Below are positions 33,709 through 42,362 of a stretch of DNA of 64,000 bases, piece by piece. Position 1 is the stretch's first letter. Each line of letters starts with the position of its first letter. Source of the DNA: Metasolibacillus meyeri (GTDB taxonomy: Bacteria > Bacillota > Bacilli > Bacillales_A > Planococcaceae); assembly GCF_003049505.1 (NCBI RefSeq), contig NZ_PYWN01000083.1, forward strand, positions 18,041 to 82,040, in the 5' to 3' direction. The translations under genes and the position numbers were made by a program. The notes beneath the pieces are model-generated. The model saw only the letters and a list, made by a program, of their open reading frames with translations, had not been told where the DNA came from and ran no database searches.

Positions 33709-34899
33709 ATGCAAAATGAACGCCAACGTATTTTAAAGTTAGTTGAGAACGGAACAATTTCAGCAGAAGAGGCCATTGTATTACTAGAAGGCTTAGGAAA
33801 AGGTGAGCCTACACAAGCGACGATGCCAGTTGCACCGAAATTAGAAGAGAAAAAAGAAGGCTTTACGAAAGCTGATGATTCAGAAAAGCAGAAATCCACA
33901 GGTTTTGAGGACCTATTTAACAAAGCATTCAATGATAAAGAAGCAAATAAAAAAATGAACGAATTTATGAATGATTTGAAGGAAGACTTATCTCAATTTA
34001 GCAATCGTATGATGGGCTTAATGAACGGTGCTTTTTCAAAGGTGAAGGAATTTGATTTTGAGTTTCCATTTGGTGAAAAGGTAGAGTTCAATAAAACATT
34101 TGTCTATGATGCTGACGAAGTAAATGGCTTTGAAGTTGATTTGCCAAGCGGTAAGCTAACGATTGAAAAAGCTACAGATAATAAAATCTTGGTAGAAGCG
34201 AATATAAAAGTGGCGAAGTCGGACAGTGATGAGGAACAAACAATTGCTAAATTTACGAATGATTTTGTCACATTGCATGACGGCAAGCTAACGATTGCTA
34301 CAGCAGTAAAAATGTCATCTGTTGATTTACATGTATATGTACCAGAAAAGCATTATGATATTTTCATCGTTCGTTTATTAAATGGTGGTGTTACTGTGAG
34401 TGGTATCCATTCTACTTTATTAAAATTAAAAACATACAATGGAGCAGTTCGTATTGAAAACACGGAATTCCAACGTGCAGATTTAAATTCTGGTAATGGC
34501 ATGATTGAGGCTCGTTTAGTGAAAGGTGAAGATTTAGAAGCTGAATCAGTAAATGGCCGAATTTACATCGATGGAGATATTCAAGAAATTGAAGCGGAAT
34601 CTGTCAATGGAGCCGTTACATTAACAACAAGCTCTGAGCGTGCTCGTAAATTAAAAGGCTCTACAGTGGCTGGAGCGGTTGAGCTTTATATACCAAAAAA
34701 TTTAGCATTAGATGGCCGTGCAATGACAAATTTCGGGAAAACAGATGTTGGACTGCCAGATGTAGCTATTAGCACAAGCGAAGATCAATTTTTATTAAAA
34801 ACAGCACACTTTAGTAAAGTTGTTGAAGGTGCACCAGTGTTAAAAATAGCAGGTGAAACACGCACGGGCTCTGTAATTGTTCGCTACCATAATAACTAA
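33709..34899 (+). CDS. yvlB: YvlB/LiaX-like protein with DUF4097 beta-helix domain
   Basis: 396-aa protein. The N-terminal helical segment ERQRILKLVENGTISAEEAI (SHOCT-like, about 3-30) is shared with YvlB and LiaX. A long linker with amphipathic helices follows, then a right-handed beta-repeat domain (DUF4097, about 135-396) with strands such as LKTYNGAVRIENTEF and AESVNGRIYIDGD. Members are linked to envelope stress (Lia and YvlABCD operons of Bacillales). Position after uvrA matches B. subtilis yvlB. No signal peptide or membrane segment is seen. Ribosome site GAGGAGGC before ATG 33709. Its partners yvlA, yvlC and yvlD are absent downstream because an IS element follows. Confidence 0.8.
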   Translation: MQNERQRILKLVENGTISAEEAIVLLEGLGKGEPTQATMPVAPKLEEKKEGFTKADDSEKQKSTGFEDLFNKAFNDKEANKKMNEFMNDLKEDLSQFSNRMMGLMNGAFSKVKEFDFEFPFGEKVEFNKTFVYDADEVNGFEVDLPSGKLTIEKATDNKILVEANIKVAKSDSDEEQTIAKFTNDFVTLHDGKLTIATAVKMSSVDLHVYVPEKHYDIFIVRLLNGGVTVSGIHSTLLKLKTYNGAVRIENTEFQRADLNSGNGMIEARLVKGEDLEAESVNGRIYIDGDIQEIEAESVNGAVTLTTSSERARKLKGSTVAGAVELYIPKNLALDGRAMTNFGKTDVGLPDVAISTSEDQFLLKTAHFSKVVEGAPVLKIAGETRTGSVIVRYHNN

Positions 34900-34904
34900 A
34901 ATGA

Positions 34905-34935
34905 AAGCTGTCGGAAAGCACTTTTCCGACAGCTT
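34905..34935 (+). terminator. Left copy of duplicated terminator hairpin
   Basis: A 31-bp sequence opening AAGCTGTCGGAAAG and closing CTTTTCCGACAGCTT forms a self-complementary hairpin after yvlB. An identical copy lies at 36481-36511. The T-tract that follows the right copy is missing here because the IS begins directly after it. Confidence 0.85.
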
Positions 34936-34964
34936 CACAGTGTTGAAAAACAAAACTGTCAATG

Positions 34965-34996
34965 AAATCCCGTCGAACTTTTGACGGGATTTTTTG
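34965..34996. terminator. Terminator hairpin inside the left end of the IS
   Basis: AAATCCCGTC pairs with GACGGGATTT, followed by TTTTG. It ends transcription entering from yvlB and may also end the transposase message on the minus strand. Confidence 0.8.
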
Positions 34997-35004
34997 AATT
35001 TTTA

Positions 35005-36384
35005 TCAAAACTCTTCTATAATCTTATAGGTGAGATGGAGCCCGACTTGTTGTAGTGAACGGAGCTTGGCCCATTTCTTCAAGTTTTGAATGATGGCTGT
35101 CATCAAAACTTGTGTTTCAACTTTTTGGAGACCACGGTATCTGGCATAACGGAGACCGTGGTTTTCTTTACTTTGAGCAAAACTCAGTTCAATCGTTTGT
35201 GGCCGAACACTTCGTAAAATCTTCCCTCGCCAAGAAAGCCGCATTTCCCTCAATTGATCATACGTCGGTTGATGAATGGAGATTCTTAAGACGCGATCGG
35301 TATCTTCTTTGAGGGCAAAAGGACAATGGAAACAACTGCCCTTAGGTGCCTTCAACTCATGATAGCCTTGACGCGTCGTTGTAGCATACGTAAAGGGGAC
35401 GCCATTTGGACAACAATAAAGGGTCTCTGTCACCTGTTGAAATTGAACTTTTCTACACTGAGGATGTTCCTTTGAATGTGGTCGTTTATAAGGCATCGAA
35501 ACAAAAAAGTTCCGGTCGAATAAAGCCTTCGCGCACGTCGCATTGTAATACCCTGCATCTAATGTAATTTCCTTTGCATAAGCCCCAAACAGTTCTTTTA
35601 ATTGATCCACTTGTCTAGGTAAGATTTTATGACCGGGAACGTTAGCGGCTGTAACATCTGTCGCTATAATAAAGCCATGAAGCGTATCGACAATTCGGTG
35701 TTCAAAATACGCAAACTGTCCCCGTTCCACGTGTTTAACAGAAAGTCGAGCATCCGCATCAATCGGACTAAAATTCGTTGGGTGGTAATCAATTTTAGGT
35801 GCAGATGGCTTTAAAGCTTTTTTTCCGTGACGTGTGCGAAAGGCATTAATGATTTCAAGTTCTTCTGATTTCATTTGAATCGTTTTTTGGACAAAAAGCT
35901 TTTGACGAAACCGTTTATTCGCATTCGCTTTTAATTCCGTTTCATCCGCAGCCCACGTTTCATTCGCAATAAAACGTGCTGCTTGAAGTGTAAGCAGTTG
36001 TGTATGATGAAATGCTCGCCAAAAAGAAGCACCTTGTAGGCGTTCCCATAGAAAACGTGAAACGGTACTATGATGCGGCACTTTTTGAAATGGAGAAATC
36101 CCTAAAAACCAGCGATAGGTAGCATGGGACTGAATTTGTTTACAGGTAAAGCGAACCGAACGAAACCCTTCTAGCCCCTGAATCACAAGCATTTTAATGA
36201 GAAAAAGAGGGTCCACAGTAGGGCGACCCGTTTTTGTAGGAGAATAATAAGGTAAGATTTTTTGATAAATCCACTGCCAATCGATGAGTTTGTCTAATTG
36301 AATTAATGGATGATTGGGGTCGTACATCGCTTGATAAAACTGCCGATTTTTTTCGATATCTTGACGTGAGTGCATAAAAAACAT
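35005..36384 (-). CDS. IS1182-family transposase
   Basis: 459-aa transposase with a DDE catalytic core of the IS1182/IS4-like group. N-terminal DUF772-type segment GRPTVDPLFLIKMLVIQGLE; TWAADETELKANANKR supplies the first Asp, ITLDAGYYNATCAK the second, and the Glu lies near IELSFAQSKENHGLRYARYR. A Cys-rich segment (YCCPNG, GSCFHCPF) lies between. I choose ATG 36384 because GGGAGGG precedes it at 6 nt; a longer frame from 36399 would overlap that site. No frameshift or stop interrupts it, so the element looks recent and possibly active. Confidence 0.9.
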   Translation of the reverse strand: MFFMHSRQDIEKNRQFYQAMYDPNHPLIQLDKLIDWQWIYQKILPYYSPTKTGRPTVDPLFLIKMLVIQGLEGFRSVRFTCKQIQSHATYRWFLGISPFQKVPHHSTVSRFLWERLQGASFWRAFHHTQLLTLQAARFIANETWAADETELKANANKRFRQKLFVQKTIQMKSEELEIINAFRTRHGKKALKPSAPKIDYHPTNFSPIDADARLSVKHVERGQFAYFEHRIVDTLHGFIIATDVTAANVPGHKILPRQVDQLKELFGAYAKEITLDAGYYNATCAKALFDRNFFVSMPYKRPHSKEHPQCRKVQFQQVTETLYCCPNGVPFTYATTTRQGYHELKAPKGSCFHCPFALKEDTDRVLRISIHQPTYDQLREMRLSWRGKILRSVRPQTIELSFAQSKENHGLRYARYRGLQKVETQVLMTAIIQNLKKWAKLRSLQQVGLHLTYKIIEEF

Positions 36385-36480
36385 GAAAATCCCTCCCATT
36401 CATAAAAAATTATGATTTGAAGGGACTTTACCCGAATTTTCACAAAATATCTCTTGACGGCGGAGTTTATCAACAGAATG

Positions 36481-36516
36481 AAGCTGTCGGAAAGCACTTT
36501 TCCGACAGCTTTTTAC
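36481..36516 (+). terminator. Right copy of duplicated terminator hairpin
   Basis: Identical to 34905-34935 and followed by TTTTACATTT, so this copy keeps the original T-tract. It is the ancestral yvlB terminator, split from its gene by the IS. Confidence 0.85.
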
Positions 36517-36776
36517 ATTTGAAAAATAAAGCATAGTGTGTGGGGGAGAAGCGATTTTGTCACTTTTAAACAACACTTATTTTGAGTGAAGGTGTACATA
36601 TTAACTTACTACTGAAAGTGCAATACTTTGTCATATTGATTGCGAAATTTTTCAAAAATATTTGTCTTGAGAAAGTATTCGTTGGTTTTTATGGAGGTGG
36701 TTCATAATAGTTACCAGCATTAACTAAATTTTAAGCGATATTGACATGAAAATGTAATAACATGACACCTAGACAA

Positions 36777-36785
36777 TGTTATAAT
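36777..36785 (+). promoter_or_regulatory. Extended -10 promoter upstream of ftsE
   Basis: TGTTATAAT is a TGn-extended -10 box, 58 bp before ftsE. A TTGACA at 36741-36746 is too far upstream (33 nt) to be its -35. The remaining 36517-36842 gap shows no gene. Confidence 0.5.
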
Positions 36786-36842
36786 GAGGAAGAGTAAAAA
36801 AATTGTCAACTTGTGATATAACGAAATTTAGGTGGTAAAAGA

Positions 36843-37529
36843 ATGATTCAAATGAACAATGTTGTAAAAAAATATCCAAATGGTGTTGTAGCTACTAATG
36901 GTATCACTGTTGATATAAGACAAGGTGAATTTGTTTACGTTGTCGGTCCAAGTGGTGCAGGGAAGTCTACATTTATAAAATTAATGTATCGTGAAGAAAA
37001 AGCAACTTCTGGTGATGTAATTGTCAATGGCATAAATTTAACATCTTTAAAGCAAAGTCGCATTCCAAAAATGCGTAGACAAATAGGTGTTGTATTCCAA
37101 GATTTCAAACTATTGCCGCGTTTAACTGTGTATGAAAATGTAGCGTTTGCGATGGAAGTGATTGAGGAGCAGCCGAAAAAAATTCGTCAACGAGTATTGG
37201 AAGTGTTAGAGCTTGTAGGTCTAAAACATAAAGCGCGCATGTTACCCAGTGAACTATCAGGTGGGGAGCAGCAACGTATCGCAATTGCCCGCTCAATTGT
37301 GAACATGCCGAAAGTAGTAATTGCGGACGAACCTACAGGAAATTTGGATCCTGAAACATCGTGGGAAATTATGAATATTTTTGAGGAAATTAATGCGCGC
37401 GGTACAACGATTGTTATGGCAACGCATAACCGTGAAATTGTAAACACAATTCGTCGTCGAGTTATCGCGATTGAAGGCGGTATGATTGCTCGTGATGAAT
37501 ACGGAGGTGACTACGGCTATGAAGGGTAG
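36843..37529 (+). CDS. ftsE: Cell division ATP-binding protein FtsE
   Basis: 228-aa ABC ATPase. Walker A GPSGAGKST at about 38-46, FKLLPRLTVYENVAFAMEV (Q-loop region), LSGGEQQR signature, Walker B VVIADEPTGNLDP, and the H-loop ATHNREI. FtsE and FtsX form a type VII ABC complex that converts ATP hydrolysis into a signal activating a peptidoglycan hydrolase outside the membrane. ATG 36843; ftsX overlaps its 3' end by 11 bp. The order ftsE-ftsX-murein hydrolase is intact here. Confidence 0.95.
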   Translation: MIQMNNVVKKYPNGVVATNGITVDIRQGEFVYVVGPSGAGKSTFIKLMYREEKATSGDVIVNGINLTSLKQSRIPKMRRQIGVVFQDFKLLPRLTVYENVAFAMEVIEEQPKKIRQRVLEVLELVGLKHKARMLPSELSGGEQQRIAIARSIVNMPKVVIADEPTGNLDPETSWEIMNIFEEINARGTTIVMATHNREIVNTIRRRVIAIEGGMIARDEYGGDYGYEG

Positions 37530-38415
37530 AACAATTCGCCGACATTTCCGAGAAAGCTTTAAATCATTAGGGCGAAATGGCTGGATGACCTTTGCCTCGA
37601 TTAGTGCGGTAACTGTCACGTTACTACTTGTTGGTGTGTTTGCAGTCATCATGATGAACTTAAATAAAGTAGCAACAGATTTGGAAAATGATGTTGAAAT
37701 ACGAGTTTATATCGATATAATCGCAGATACGGAAGAGGCAAAGCTAGCAGAGGATCAACTTATCGATGAAATTCACAATTTACCGGATGTAGCTGAAGTC
37801 GTTTATTCTTCAAAGGAGCAAGAGCTTGATAAGCTAATTAAAGATTTTGGGGAAGAACTCAGTTTATATGAGCAAAATAATCCATTGCATAATGTTTTAT
37901 ATGTAAAGGCTGTCAATCCACATGAAACAGCAAATGTAGCGAAAGTAATCGAGAAGCTAAATCATACATATGAAGTGAAATATGGTGAAGGCAAAGTAGA
38001 GAATCTTTTTAACTTTATTGAAATTAGTAGAAACGTAGGCTTAGTATTAATTTTAGGTCTCTTGTTTACGGCGATGTTTTTAATTTCAAATACGATTCGC
38101 ATTACGATTGTTGCACGAAGAGATGAAATTGAAATTATGAAGCTTGTTGGTGCGACAAATTCATTTGTGCGTATTCCATTCGTTTTAGAAGGTATGTGGC
38201 TAGGGATATTAGGATCACTTATTCCGATGATTGTCGTATCTGTTGCTTATTACAATATTTATCAAATTGTATTGCCGCGTTTAAAAGGGCAAATGCTACA
38301 AATTTTACCTTCTACTCCTTTACTTTACCAAGTAAATGGTTTAATTCTCGCAATCGGTATACTAATCGGTGTGTGGGGCAGTTTTATGTCCGTGCGCAAG
38401 TTTTTAAAAGTTTAA
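37519..38415 (+). CDS. ftsX: Cell division protein FtsX
   Basis: 298-aa membrane protein with four transmembrane segments (about residues 23-45, 175-197, 222-245, 270-292) and a large external loop (about 50-165, DVEIRVYIDIIADTEEA...) that contacts the hydrolase. ATG 37519 is used because GGAGGTGA lies 9 nt upstream; a longer frame from 37486 would start inside ftsE without a ribosome site. It partners FtsE. The following M23 protein, 24 bp downstream, is probably its extracellular client. Confidence 0.93.
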   Translation: MKGRTIRRHFRESFKSLGRNGWMTFASISAVTVTLLLVGVFAVIMMNLNKVATDLENDVEIRVYIDIIADTEEAKLAEDQLIDEIHNLPDVAEVVYSSKEQELDKLIKDFGEELSLYEQNNPLHNVLYVKAVNPHETANVAKVIEKLNHTYEVKYGEGKVENLFNFIEISRNVGLVLILGLLFTAMFLISNTIRITIVARRDEIEIMKLVGATNSFVRIPFVLEGMWLGILGSLIPMIVVSVAYYNIYQIVLPRLKGQMLQILPSTPLLYQVNGLILAIGILIGVWGSFMSVRKFLKV

Positions 38416-38439
38416 TTCAGTTGAAAGGGGTTTATCAGC

Positions 38440-39693
38440 TTGAAGTCAGCACCATTTAAATGGTTAATGGTCACTTTAGCGTTATTACTTATTGTACAAA
38501 TGCCAGCCGTTTCAGCAAATACGTTAAATGACTTAAAGGGCCAAAAAAATGAAATTGAACAGAAAAAATCGAATATAACAAACTCCATTAATGAAACAAC
38601 ATCTGAAATAAAAGCAAATGAAAATAGACAGCAGGAAATATTATCACAAATTGAAGCACTCGATAAAAAAATTGTGCAAACGAATGAAGAAATTGATGTT
38701 GTTATAGAGGATATCAAAGTAGCAAATCAAGAAATTGCAGAGCTTGAGGAAGCGATTGCGGAACTGGAAGGGAAAATTGAAGCACGAGATGAATTGTTGC
38801 GTGAGCGCATGCGTGCAATTCAGGCAAATGGTACAGTGTCTTATTTGGACGTGCTACTTGGGGCAAACAGCTTTGTTGATTTTATTGACCGTTTCTCAGC
38901 AGTTAGTACATTGATGGAAGCAGACCGTCAGATTATGCGCGACCAAAAGCGAGATATTGAAAGTTTAGAAGAGCAAAAGCTCCTGTTAGAAAATAAGAAA
39001 AAGAAACTAGAAGAAAATCAAGCTGAGCTTGAACGTTTACGTGCTTCTTTAGATGCGCAGAAAAAGGATAAAAATAAATTAATTGATGAGCTTGAGCGTG
39101 AACAGGAGAAGCTGAAAAAAGAAAAACAATTACTGGAAGCTGATTATTCAGAAGCATTACAAGTAAGTGAGGAATTACAAAAGAAAATTGTTGCAGAGCA
39201 AAACCGTCTTGCAGAAATTGCTCGTCAGCAAGAATTACAGCGCCGACGTGAAATGGCAAACAATAATATTCCAGTTGTTTCATCTGGAACTTGGACAAAG
39301 CCTACAAATGGTCGTTTAACATCTGGCTATGGCTGGCGAAATATTGGCTTCGGTACAGAATTTCACTATGGTGTTGATATAGCCAATGCTACAGGAACAC
39401 CGATTGTTGCAGCAACAGATGGCATTGTTTCGTATGCAGGTCCATTGTCTACATATGGGAATGTTGTGATTTTAACGCACTCGATTGATGGGCAGATTTT
39501 CACAACGGTATATGCACACTTAAGCGGATTTAATGTAGGCGTAGGTGAGACAGTGAGCAAAGGACAACGAATTGCTTCGATGGGTAGTACAGGCCGTTCA
39601 ACAGGACCACATTTACATTTTGAAATCCATATTGGACCATGGCGTGGACAAAGTGTAGGGTCAGTAAATCCACTGCGTTACATTCCACTATAA
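38440..39693 (+). CDS. EnvC/PcsB-like coiled-coil M23 murein hydrolase
   Basis: 417-aa secreted protein. Signal peptide about 1-26 (LLLIVQMPAVSANT, cleavage after SAN or SA), a long coiled coil (about 30-270) interrupted by a short helical segment, then an M23/LytM domain (about 295-417) with HYGVDIAN (metal His/Asp), TVYAHLSG and PHLHFEIH. All LytM metal ligands are present, so it may be an active endopeptidase or an activator. Start TTG 38440 after GAAAGGGG. It follows ftsEX directly, as EnvC (Gram-negative) and PcsB (streptococci) do functionally. B. subtilis uses CwlO (NlpC/P60 catalytic domain) for this. A related terminator follows. Confidence 0.85.
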   Translation: MKSAPFKWLMVTLALLLIVQMPAVSANTLNDLKGQKNEIEQKKSNITNSINETTSEIKANENRQQEILSQIEALDKKIVQTNEEIDVVIEDIKVANQEIAELEEAIAELEGKIEARDELLRERMRAIQANGTVSYLDVLLGANSFVDFIDRFSAVSTLMEADRQIMRDQKRDIESLEEQKLLLENKKKKLEENQAELERLRASLDAQKKDKNKLIDELEREQEKLKKEKQLLEADYSEALQVSEELQKKIVAEQNRLAEIARQQELQRRREMANNNIPVVSSGTWTKPTNGRLTSGYGWRNIGFGTEFHYGVDIANATGTPIVAATDGIVSYAGPLSTYGNVVILTHSIDGQIFTTVYAHLSGFNVGVGETVSKGQRIASMGSTGRSTGPHLHFEIHIGPWRGQSVGSVNPLRYIPL

Positions 39694-39697
39694 ATGA

Positions 39698-39752
39698 AAG
39701 GCTGTCGGAAACATGCTCACGCATGATTTTCCTGACAGCCGTTTGTATTTTG
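39698..39752 (+). terminator. Terminator of the AGCTGTCGG-like family after the M23 gene
   Basis: GGCTGTCGGAAA pairs with TTTCCTGACAGCC (one mismatch) around an inner CATG-CATG hairpin, followed by GTTTGTATTTT. Same core and tail as those at 36481 and 43533. Confidence 0.8.
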
Positions 39753-39756
39753 GAAG

Positions 39757-40081
39757 GCGTTGATAATGCAAGAGAAGCACAGATAAATAATGCAAAGTGT
39801 CAATAAATCGTGAAACTCGCAGATAAACCAAGAGAAAGCGCAGATATATTGCTAAATTCGCAGATAAATCATAGAAAAACGCAGATATAATGTGAAATTC
39901 GCAGATAAAATGTGAAATCCGCAGATAAACCAAGGGAAAGCGCAGATATATTGAAACCCGCAGATAAATCATGGGAAAGCGCAGATATAAGGTGAAATCC
40001 GCAGATAAATCGTGAGAAAACGCAGATAAAAGGTGAAACTCGCAGATAAATCAAGAAAACTCGCCAATAAATCGTGAGAAG
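39757..40081. repeat. Array of about sixteen 20/21-bp units, CGCAGATAAA type
   Basis: Units open with CGCAGATA (or variants CACAGATA, GTCAATA, CGCCAATA). Well-formed starts at 39818, 39839, 39859, 39880, 39900, 39920, 39941, 39959, 39980, 40000, 40021, 40041 and 40062 are 20 or 21 bp apart (one 18), often alternating to give a 41-bp double unit. The remainder is AT-rich with GTGAAA or AAGAAA. The last unit is CGCCAATAAA, linking it to the array at 23438. Minus-strand open frames over it are by-products of the repeat. No gene is present from 39694 to 40184. Confidence 0.88.
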
Positions 40082-40184
40082 CTACTAACTGTTAGGTTAA
40101 AACTCACTGATGTGATGCAGGCTTTTTTCGAAATAAGTAAAATTGCAAATAATAACAGGTCGTTAATTGATGAGGAGTGATTTA

Positions 40185-40748
40185 ATGAAAAAAAATATAA
40201 GCTTGCTGCTTATTCTTCTATTAATAACAATTGCAGTAGTGACTTATATAAAAGGGCAGATTGAGGATAGTCAAAGGCTTGCAGAGGCAACGATTGGGCA
40301 GGAGGTCGAGTTAGTAGGCTTGAAGAAAGGGCAATTTGCGCCTAATTTTACGTTGCAAACATTGGATGGGCAAACGGTGTCATTGGAAGACTATCGAGGT
40401 AAAAAAGTGATGATTAACTTTTGGGCTACTTGGTGTCCACCTTGTAAAGTAGAAATGCCCCATATGCAAAATTATTATAAAAAGCATGCAGCAGCAGATA
40501 ATGTAGAAATTTTGGCAATTAATTTAACATATCAAGATGGCTCACATAAGCAAATTCAGCAATTTACGAAAGGCTTTGACTTGCAATTTCCTATTTTACT
40601 TGCAGAATCAAAAGATATTGCAGAGACATATAAAATTATTGCGATTCCTACCACCTTTATGATTGATTCAGAAGGTCGTATTCAATATCAAATTACAGGA
40701 CCGCTTGATTTAGAGGCATTGCAACAATATGCATCAAAATTAAAATAA
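40185..40748 (+). CDS. ResA/TlpA-like membrane thiol-disulfide oxidoreductase
   Basis: 187-aa protein with an uncleaved N-terminal membrane anchor (ISLLLILLLITIAVVTYI) and an extracellular AhpC/TSA-Redoxin-type thioredoxin domain. The active-site WATWCPPCK is at about 88-96, with the cis-Pro loop IAIPTTFMID. Such proteins reduce disulfides outside the membrane, for example for cytochrome c maturation (ResA) or spore cortex (StoA). ATG 40185 has GAGGAGTGA upstream; the longer frame from 40167 overlaps that site. It precedes ctpB and is probably co-transcribed. The exact client is unknown. Confidence 0.8.
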   Translation: MKKNISLLLILLLITIAVVTYIKGQIEDSQRLAEATIGQEVELVGLKKGQFAPNFTLQTLDGQTVSLEDYRGKKVMINFWATWCPPCKVEMPHMQNYYKKHAAADNVEILAINLTYQDGSHKQIQQFTKGFDLQFPILLAESKDIAETYKIIAIPTTFMIDSEGRIQYQITGPLDLEALQQYASKLK

Positions 40749-40807
40749 AACAATGGACGTATCATTTTCTTCTATTATTCATAATTTGTTTAGTAGGAGG
40801 TTAGTAG

Positions 40808-42229
40808 ATGCGCAAAAGCCGAATTGTTTTATTATTTTGTATTGTTGGGATTGTTGGAGGCAGTTTGTTTTTGTGGAACAATGATTTTTTCTTTGCGAAA
40901 AAGGCGCCTACTGAGGAGTTAGCGGCTGTTGATGAATTGTATACGCTCATTTCACAACAATCCGTTTATGATACAGCGTCGAATGTGTTAGTAGAAGGGG
41001 CATTACGCGGTATGGCGTCAGCAATCAAAGATCCATACAGCACATACTATAGCGAACAGGAGGCTGCGATACATAGACAGTCACTTGCAAGCGAACGAGT
41101 GGGGATTGGTGTGGAGTTGGCGGAAACGCACGGTAAGTTTGTTATCATTTCGCCTGTTAAAGATTCACCTGCTGAGAAGGCAGGTGTGCGCCCGCTAGAT
41201 GAAATTGTCCAAATTGATGATGAGCGTCTTGATGGAAAAACAATGGGTGATGTCATGCGCTTAATGCAAGGGAAGATTGGGGAAAAGGTGATACTTGTTT
41301 TATACAGACCACAGGCAGAGCGCCATATTAAGCTTACAATAGAACGAGCGGCATTAAAAAATGAAACGGTGGAAGCGGCGATTATAGAGCGAGCAGATGA
41401 ATCATTTGGTTATTTATCACTTAGCATGTTTGGTGAAAAAACGGCTGATGAATGGAAAAATGCAGTTGCGGAAGTAGCGCAGAAAGATGTGGAAGGCTGG
41501 ATTATTGATGTGCGCGATAATCCAGGAGGTTATTTGCATAGCGTTGCTGAAATTATAAGCACATTGGAAAATCGAGAGCGTATTTTCGCTTATATGCAAA
41601 ATAATGCAGGAGCATTGGAGCCTCTTACGACGAAGCCAGAGCAAATTGAAGCATTAACAAAGCCGATTGTCATTTTGCAAAATGAAGGAAGCGCCTCCGC
41701 AAGTGAAGTGTTCTCTGCAGCGATGCAAGCGTGGGAGCGTGCAACGATTATTGGCAATACAAGCTTTGGTAAAGGTACAGTTCAAAAATCGTGGGAGCTA
41801 CAAAATGGCGGTGAGGTAAAATTGTCCACAAATAAGTGGTTAACGCCAACAAAGGAATGGATTCATGGGAAAGGTATTTTGCCAGATATAGAAGTAAAGC
41901 AACATCCACTTTTCACATTAGAAATGATGCCATTGGTTGGCACTTTCAAGCAAGGTGATTTTAGTGAAGAAATTGCTTACGTGCAAAATGTGTTAAATGA
42001 GCTTGGCTATTCAGTTGGAAGAACAGATGGCTTTTTCGATGAGGAAACAGCCCAAGTTGTAAAGCAGTTCCGAAAACAGCATGATTTAGTAAAAGGGGAA
42101 GAGTTAGACGAAAGCTTTTTTACGGCATTACAAGAAGAAGCCCTTACTTATAAAGAAAAGCCAGAGCATGATTTGCAACTCGAAATGGCACTTAGCTTTT
42201 TATTACATGAGCTAGAGAGTCGTCAGTAA
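40808..42229 (+). CDS. ctpB: C-terminal processing protease CtpB (S41)
   Basis: 473-aa S41A peptidase: N-terminal signal/anchor (IVLLFCIVGIVGGSLFLW), PDZ domain (about 90-170, VKDSPAEKAGVRPLDEIV), protease core with the nucleophile Ser in NEGSASASEVFSAA and the Lys in TSFGKGTVQKSW, and a C-terminal peptidoglycan-binding domain (about 375-440, VLNELGYSVGRTDGFFDEE). In B. subtilis CtpB cleaves SpoIVFA to activate sigma-K during sporulation. The catalytic Ser-Lys pair is present. Its place directly before minJ matches B. subtilis. Confidence 0.92.
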   Translation: MRKSRIVLLFCIVGIVGGSLFLWNNDFFFAKKAPTEELAAVDELYTLISQQSVYDTASNVLVEGALRGMASAIKDPYSTYYSEQEAAIHRQSLASERVGIGVELAETHGKFVIISPVKDSPAEKAGVRPLDEIVQIDDERLDGKTMGDVMRLMQGKIGEKVILVLYRPQAERHIKLTIERAALKNETVEAAIIERADESFGYLSLSMFGEKTADEWKNAVAEVAQKDVEGWIIDVRDNPGGYLHSVAEIISTLENRERIFAYMQNNAGALEPLTTKPEQIEALTKPIVILQNEGSASASEVFSAAMQAWERATIIGNTSFGKGTVQKSWELQNGGEVKLSTNKWLTPTKEWIHGKGILPDIEVKQHPLFTLEMMPLVGTFKQGDFSEEIAYVQNVLNELGYSVGRTDGFFDEETAQVVKQFRKQHDLVKGEELDESFFTALQEEALTYKEKPEHDLQLEMALSFLLHELESRQ

Positions 42230-42362
42230 AAAAGCTAATTAGGAGAATTTGCGCTACGCAATATAATAAGATTTTGCTACAATTATAAAGTGAGACTTTT
42301 AAAAGATAAACTAAGAATAATGAAGATCCTGTAGAAAAAGAAGAGGCTTGGTAGGTGAAGTT

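Larger units (their letters stand above)
34936..36480 (-). mobile_element. IS1182-family insertion sequence, complete, 1545 bp
   Basis: A single transposase gene lies between imperfect terminal inverted repeats: CACAGTGTTGAAAAAC at the left and, reading inward from the right, CATTCTGTTGATAAAC (about 18 of 27 outer bases match). The element is flanked by perfect 31-bp direct repeats (34905-34935 and 36481-36511), each a terminator hairpin. The repeats are best read as a long target duplication; IS1182 members are known for variable long duplications and palindromic targets. An internal terminator hairpin (34965-34996) lies at the left end. Confidence 0.88.

Noticed and set aside
39688..40054. 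Two minus-strand open frames rich in Ile-Cys/Tyr-Leu repeats
   Set aside because: They are translations of the 20/21-bp CGCAGATA array and have no ribosome site; the repeated peptide is a by-product of the DNA repeat.
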